Source of the DNA: QKMZ01 sp012965515
GTDB lineage: Bacteria > Cyanobacteriota > Vampirovibrionia > Obscuribacterales > Obscuribacteraceae
Length of the DNA: 64,000 nucleotides
Direction: 5' to 3'
NCBI GenBank assembly: GCA_937879965.1
Contig: CALFMP010000048.1
Location: 360,085-424,084 of the forward strand
Of this stretch, positions 60,744 to 64,000 are shown one piece after another. How positions within the stretch are numbered: position 1 is the stretch's first letter; each line of letters opens with the position of its first letter. The position numbers and the translations under genes were made by a program. The notes below the pieces were generated by a model. It did not search any database, was not told the origin of the DNA, and worked only from the letters and a program-made list of their open reading frames with translations.

Positions 60744-61229
60744 ATGCTTAGCGGCGAACAGAGCGTTGAGGCGAATGATCTAAATCGATTCATAAAATGG
60801 TCGATAGTAATCTTCGTCGTTCTCTTGATTGTGTTTTTTACTCAACCAAGGTGGTTTGAGAATTCGCGTGATAAGTTGACGGACACTGAAGATGGAATAA
60901 ATCATGTTTTTCGTCAAAATCGAGAACCTACAGCACAAGAGCGAGAGGTCGGTATGACCGCTCTTAAGAGGTGGAAGTCTGCAAATGATGCGGAGCGAAA
61001 CTGCTTGGCTGACGAGATCGTTTTGGGTCGAGTGCTGATCGGTCTTACTCAAAGAGAAATCATTGGCTTCATGGGAAAGCCTGATGGCTTTGGTTCATCG
61101 AATGATATCGGTCCGCAGATTCGGCTGACTGGTTACAACTGCGCGAATGGCGAGAGTCAGTGTGATCTCATGATTGAATTGAATGACGACGGAAAGACTT
61201 CGGATGTATATTTAAATGTTAACTACTGA
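60744..61229 (+). CDS. Single-pass membrane protein with a small C-terminal domain
   Basis: 161 residues: a short cytoplasmic start, one transmembrane helix ('WSIVIFVVLLIVFFTQPRWF'), a charged linker, and a C-terminal domain 'VLIGLTQREIIGFMGKPDGF' that resembles SmpA/BamE-type folds ('GLt..EV...lGkP'), ending in 'DLMIELNDDGKTSDVYLNV'. The resemblance is weak and based on the motif alone. Coded divergently from the TPR-hydrolase across a 234-bp gap that shows no striking site. Confidence 0.62.
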   Translation: MLSGEQSVEANDLNRFIKWSIVIFVVLLIVFFTQPRWFENSRDKLTDTEDGINHVFRQNREPTAQEREVGMTALKRWKSANDAERNCLADEIVLGRVLIGLTQREIIGFMGKPDGFGSSNDIGPQIRLTGYNCANGESQCDLMIELNDDGKTSDVYLNVNY

Positions 61230-61245
61230 GCGGATTGGTTGCTAG

Positions 61246-61584
61246 ATAGACATCGAGGAGCAAGAGTGTTCAGAGATTCAAGACCTTCGAGCTTGTGTCG
61301 CCACGCTCTATAATGCAAATCGTTTGTCATCCGTACTTACGCTGAGAAACCTCGCGCTCGCGTTGACTGAGCAGAAGCTGTTTGATGTTCGCCTTAGAAT
61401 ATTGAACACGAGCACCGTTTCCTATGCGGGGATGGAGCGTATTTTCAGAGACGCGCCAATTCCCGCAAAAACATTCTGGATTCGATATGGAAACGTAGTA
61501 TTCAAAGATGACGGCTATTTTCTGCCCGAGCATCGAAATATCCTGCTGGATAGAGTCACTTCATTCTCCAAATTGGCGGATTAA
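61246..61584 (+). pseudogene. Remnant of an uncharacterised gene without a start codon
   Basis: An open stretch of about 112 codons follows a TAG at 61243-61245 and reads as ordinary protein ('LTLRNLALALTEQKLFDVRL', 'FWIRYGNVVFKDDGYFLPEH') but has no ATG or GTG. The first usable start is TTG 61324, in mid-pattern. This looks like the 3' end of a longer gene whose front was lost, or a short gene with a poor start. No family recognised. Confidence 0.45.
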
Positions 61585-61592
61585 ACAGATTA

Positions 61593-61952
61593 CTATGAAG
61601 CTTTCGTTTCCTTTCGCGGTGGATAATTTTCCATCCATTGAGACGAAACAACCTTACTTTTCTCCATGAGAGCCTGGTACACCTCTTCGCTATGTGGTTC
61701 GTTTCGGTGACCCATTTTCCAGGCAGCCGCAAAAGCACAAGAAAGACTTAATCCAGTTCTATAAAGCAGTTGCTCTAACACTTTGTTCGGGATTCCTCTC
61801 AATGATATTGCGGCATATGAACCATAGATTCTCCGGTTCTTTAGGTTCAGTTTGTTGTGCATAGGCATTGTCGTAAAACTTGGAGTCCAGTTGCTCGAAA
61901 GCCAGTTGCTCAGGGCAGATTTCTCTTCTGATATAATTGTTTGATAACGCAT
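61593..61952 (-). CDS. Possible small protein
   Basis: About 119 residues from ATG 61952. The C-terminal part ('VLEQLLYRTGLSLSCAFAAA', 'EEVYQALMEKSKVVSSQWME') has a protein-like helix pattern; the N-terminal third is poor in structure. Divergent from the DUF4240 gene across only 43 bp. No strong ribosome site. Could be a gene remnant. Confidence 0.35.
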   Translation of the reverse strand: MRYQTIISEEKSALSNWLSSNWTPSFTTMPMHNKLNLKNRRIYGSYAAISLRGIPNKVLEQLLYRTGLSLSCAFAAAWKMGHRNEPHSEEVYQALMEKSKVVSSQWMENYPPRKETKAS

Positions 61953-61995
61953 TCCAGTGCCCAGCCCGTTTTTGCCTATCCAGAAAGGCGATAGT

Positions 61996-62967
61996 ATGAG
62001 CAAAAGACTTGTGGAAAAGGATATTGCTTCCGCGTACTTGCGACTGATTGAAGAAGGGAAGTTGAGCGGTATTGAAGTCACTCGTTTTGTAGCGCAAAGT
62101 TTCGCTAGAGAAGCAATGATGATTGTGACTCACGATTATGTTCAATCCGGCAAATTCAAAGAAATTTTTGATCATTTGATTGAGGAATGGGACGGCGGCG
62201 ATGGCTACCAGTACTTTCACGTAGTTAGCGAAGGATTAATTGCACAAGGAGATGTTGACGGTTTACGAAAAATGTGGACGACTCTGGTTACTGCGCGAAA
62301 GGACCTGCGGAAAAGTGAAGAACTGATTGCGATGCAGCATTATCTTGATGTACTCAGAAAACTCGGTGATGAAGAGCATCTTCGCGAAGTGCAGAAAGAA
62401 TTTGTTGAGCGCGGTACCAGTGCTGGATTTTATGACTCGAACAGGAGAGTTATGGACGAACAAAACTTTTGGGACATCATCCGCAGAGTGAAGGAAGAGT
62501 CCTATCATTACACCGAGAGGCCGGGCCGGTTGCAAACCAGATTACTTACATATCCTGTTGAAGAGATAGAGAAGTTTGACGGATTCTTTCAGGAAAAGAT
62601 GGATAAATCGTATACGTGGAATCTCTGGGCACTTGCATATCTTGCCTTTGGTGGCTGCAGCGATGACAGTTTCAGTGACTTTCGGGCATGGTTAATTTCC
62701 GAGGGGCAAAATGTTTTTGAGTCCGTGCTTGCAGATCACGATTCAATAATTGATCTGAGAATAGAGCCGCAACAGTTAGAGGGGTATCTCTACGTCACAG
62801 CTAAAGCTTATGAGCTAAAAACTAAGAACTCAATTCCCCGCCACGCTTCCGAAATTCTGAAGCCATCGGGCGAGGAGTGGAATGAGGATGATGATGACTT
62901 AAAATTACGTTATCCGCGTCTTTGGAATCATTTTGAAGAAGGAAGTAAATCAAGCGGATCACTTTAG
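61996..62967 (+). CDS. DUF4240-containing protein
   Basis: The last 190 residues form DUF4240: 'FWDIIRRVKEES', 'EIEKFDGFFQEKMDKSYTWN', 'WALAYLAFGGCSDDSFSDFR', 'LISEGQNVFESVLADHDSI'. The family is uncharacterised and occurs in accessory regions, sometimes as immunity-like proteins. The N-terminal 140 residues are helical ('ASAYLRLIEEGKLSGIEVTR', 'KMWTTLVTARKDLRKSEEL') and not part of it. ATG 61996 has AAAGG upstream. The C-terminus is acidic. Confidence 0.8.
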   Translation: MSKRLVEKDIASAYLRLIEEGKLSGIEVTRFVAQSFAREAMMIVTHDYVQSGKFKEIFDHLIEEWDGGDGYQYFHVVSEGLIAQGDVDGLRKMWTTLVTARKDLRKSEELIAMQHYLDVLRKLGDEEHLREVQKEFVERGTSAGFYDSNRRVMDEQNFWDIIRRVKEESYHYTERPGRLQTRLLTYPVEEIEKFDGFFQEKMDKSYTWNLWALAYLAFGGCSDDSFSDFRAWLISEGQNVFESVLADHDSIIDLRIEPQQLEGYLYVTAKAYELKTKNSIPRHASEILKPSGEEWNEDDDDLKLRYPRLWNHFEEGSKSSGSL

Positions 62968-63100
62968 TAATTTACGATTGGTGGCACAAGAGACCATCGT
63001 GCCAATAGTGCAACATCAATATTTTCGACTGGATATAGTCTCCCGACTCCGCTCGCCCAGGGGCTTTCATAGTCATCGATTCCCAGATCTCCCAAGAGCT

Positions 63101-63511
63101 TTAATACATCTTTTTGTATAGATTGACCAAGCTATTTGCGATTACAAATCGTGCAAGTAAGATTTCAACATGGCTCACATACATCGGATATTTTTTCTGC
63201 GCCTCGAATGTTCGTTCATATGCCAAGATCGCCTCAGGTACCTTTCCGAGTTTTTCAAAGCAATCTGCGATCTGTTGGCAGGTCCATGGAAGTTGAAGAT
63301 TGTCAGGACAGTCTTCTAGATATCGCAAAAGCAATTCTAGTGCCGCGTGTATTAACATCTGGTCTCCGGTTTCCTGAAGGCAGGATGCTTGTATGCGTAG
63401 ATATTGTGCCTTGCAATGTGCAGATCGTGCACGCCTGTACTTCTCCTCAAACTCGTGCTTATCTGTTTCTGTCCAAGTTGTTCTGCGGTACCAATCTTCT
63501 TTGCTCTTAAT
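63101..63511 (-). CDS. TPR-like hypothetical protein with an apparent ATT start
   Basis: The frame codes 136 residues and resembles a widespread uncharacterised family: near the N-terminus 'EDWYRRTTWTETDKHEFEEK' corresponds to the family 'DWFRN.TW', then 'RRARSAHCKAQYLRIQAS', 'ALELLLRYLEDCPDNLQLPW', 'CFEKLGKVPEAILAYERTFE'. There is no ATG, GTG, TTG or CTG in frame before Met52. A TAA at 63514-63512 immediately precedes ATT 63511, which is exactly where the family start belongs. Either ATT initiates, or the start codon is mutated and the gene is failing. It follows the upstream gene's TGA by 5 nt. Confidence 0.7.
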   Translation of the reverse strand: MKSKEDWYRRTTWTETDKHEFEEKYRRARSAHCKAQYLRIQASCLQETGDQMLIHAALELLLRYLEDCPDNLQLPWTCQQIADCFEKLGKVPEAILAYERTFEAQKKYPMYVSHVEILLARFVIANSLVNLYKKMY

Positions 63512-63516
63512 TTATG

Positions 63517-64000
63517 TCAGTAGATTTCTTGAGGTTTTGTAGGATAAAGGTGAGAGAGCAGTAGAAATATCACGCAAAGCTCTCTAAAGCTTCCTTCTCT
63601 GGGGGAGCATCTTCGTACCAAACGGTATTTACCTTCCTTCCATCCCTCCATTACCCATTGTGCCCCGTCAAAGCGGTAAAGGATTGGAACAAATTTGAAT
63701 CTTGAACCAATATTTCCAGAATTCCCCAATGGCGTTTTACGCAATTCGTCTGGAATTTCAGAGGGTTGTACGAAATCGTCATTTGTGGGAATAGTCCAGA
63801 AATTTGAAGTTTCAATCTTCGCGATCAATTCCTTTGTGAGCTTCGGAAAATAGCGGTACGAAAAGCTGCGCAGTTGTTTCCCTTTTGGAGCGCCGTAAGT
63901 GTCTGCGCCATCAAGTTCAACTGCATGCAAAATTGCTCCACCGTTGTGTGCGTCCGGTGAAAGACGTGGTAGCGCTGGCGCCGGGGGTGTGGTTTCCTTG
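63517..64000 (-). CDS. Hypothetical protein (5' end outside the window)
   Basis: The open frame runs from the right edge of the window, so the N-terminus is missing; TTG 63930 is internal. A Pro-rich stretch leads to an ordered domain: 'GKQLRSFSYRYFPKLTKELI', 'SNFWTIPTNDDFV', 'DGAQWVMEGWKEGKYRLVRR', ending in a hydrophobic 'ELCVIFLLLSHLY'. Its aspects recall a family of small secreted or lipoprotein-like hypotheticals with a 'DG..W..EG...G.Y..V.R..P' pattern. The gene directly downstream, five bases away, has an ATT start and may be translated by coupling from this one. Confidence 0.6.
   Translation of the reverse strand, partial: KETTPPAPALPRLSPDAHNGGAILHAVELDGADTYGAPKGKQLRSFSYRYFPKLTKELIAKIETSNFWTIPTNDDFVQPSEIPDELRKTPLGNSGNIGSRFKFVPILYRFDGAQWVMEGWKEGKYRLVRRCSPREGSFRELCVIFLLLSHLYPTKPQEIY

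Overview
The window looks like a chromosome segment of a non-photosynthetic relative of Cyanobacteria (Vampirovibrionia/Melainabacteria, Obscuribacterales-like). This placement is inferred from gene content, not from a marker gene. A TolC/HlyD/EmrB efflux set, a MetA-type outer-membrane barrel and many secretion signals show a double-membrane cell. TPR, WD40, caspase-like, calpain-like and EF-hand proteins sit among ordinary central-metabolism genes, and GTP-dependent PEP carboxykinase lies directly upstream of citrate synthase. TAA, TAG and TGA all serve as stops. I found no rRNA, tRNA, CRISPR array, prophage or insertion sequence.

Layout. 0-10.8 kb: the 3' end of phosphoglucomutase, an ABC1/UbiB-type kinase, glutathione peroxidase, an Lrp-aminotransferase pair, a DUF488-DUF5131 pair, a secreted coiled-coil protein, a histidine phosphatase, a TrhO-like tRNA hydroxylase, a SnoaL-like secreted protein and a DUF2156 protein. 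11-15.6 kb: a secreted WD40 protein and a secreted TPR-caspase whose 3' ends overlap. 15.7-21.7 kb: a four-gene operon of response regulator, two paralogous histidine kinases and a sodium:solute symporter. 21.9-28 kb: an EF-hand/calpain-like protein whose catalytic residues appear lost, a glucosaminidase, a second histidine phosphatase and two unknown membrane proteins. 28.3-34.3 kb: a metalloprotease-like protein, a stand-alone 5'-3' exonuclease, a DUF4239 membrane protein with a serine hydrolase, and an alpha/beta hydrolase.

34.4-39.9 kb: a TetR-controlled tripartite efflux operon (tetR-emrB-emrA-tolC) with two copies of one operator, each laid over a promoter. 39.9-44 kb: a PAS histidine kinase, a degenerate GGDEF protein, and a fusion of a response-regulator receiver with a Ser/Thr kinase. 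44.2-47.3 kb: an outer-membrane barrel gene cut from its signal peptide by an in-frame TGA, a secreted companion, and an NmrA-cupin pair. 47.9-50.5 kb: a stress-like cluster (BON, YflT-type glycine-zipper protein, small charged protein) and a GAF histidine kinase. 50.8-54 kb: citrate synthase and PEP carboxykinase.

54.2-64 kb is an accessory block of TPR, DUF4240 and uncharacterised proteins with mixed orientation. It includes one gene remnant and one gene whose only sensible start is ATT. Signalling dominates the window: four histidine kinases, one classical response regulator, one hybrid receiver-kinase, one degenerate GGDEF protein and two regulators (Lrp, TetR).
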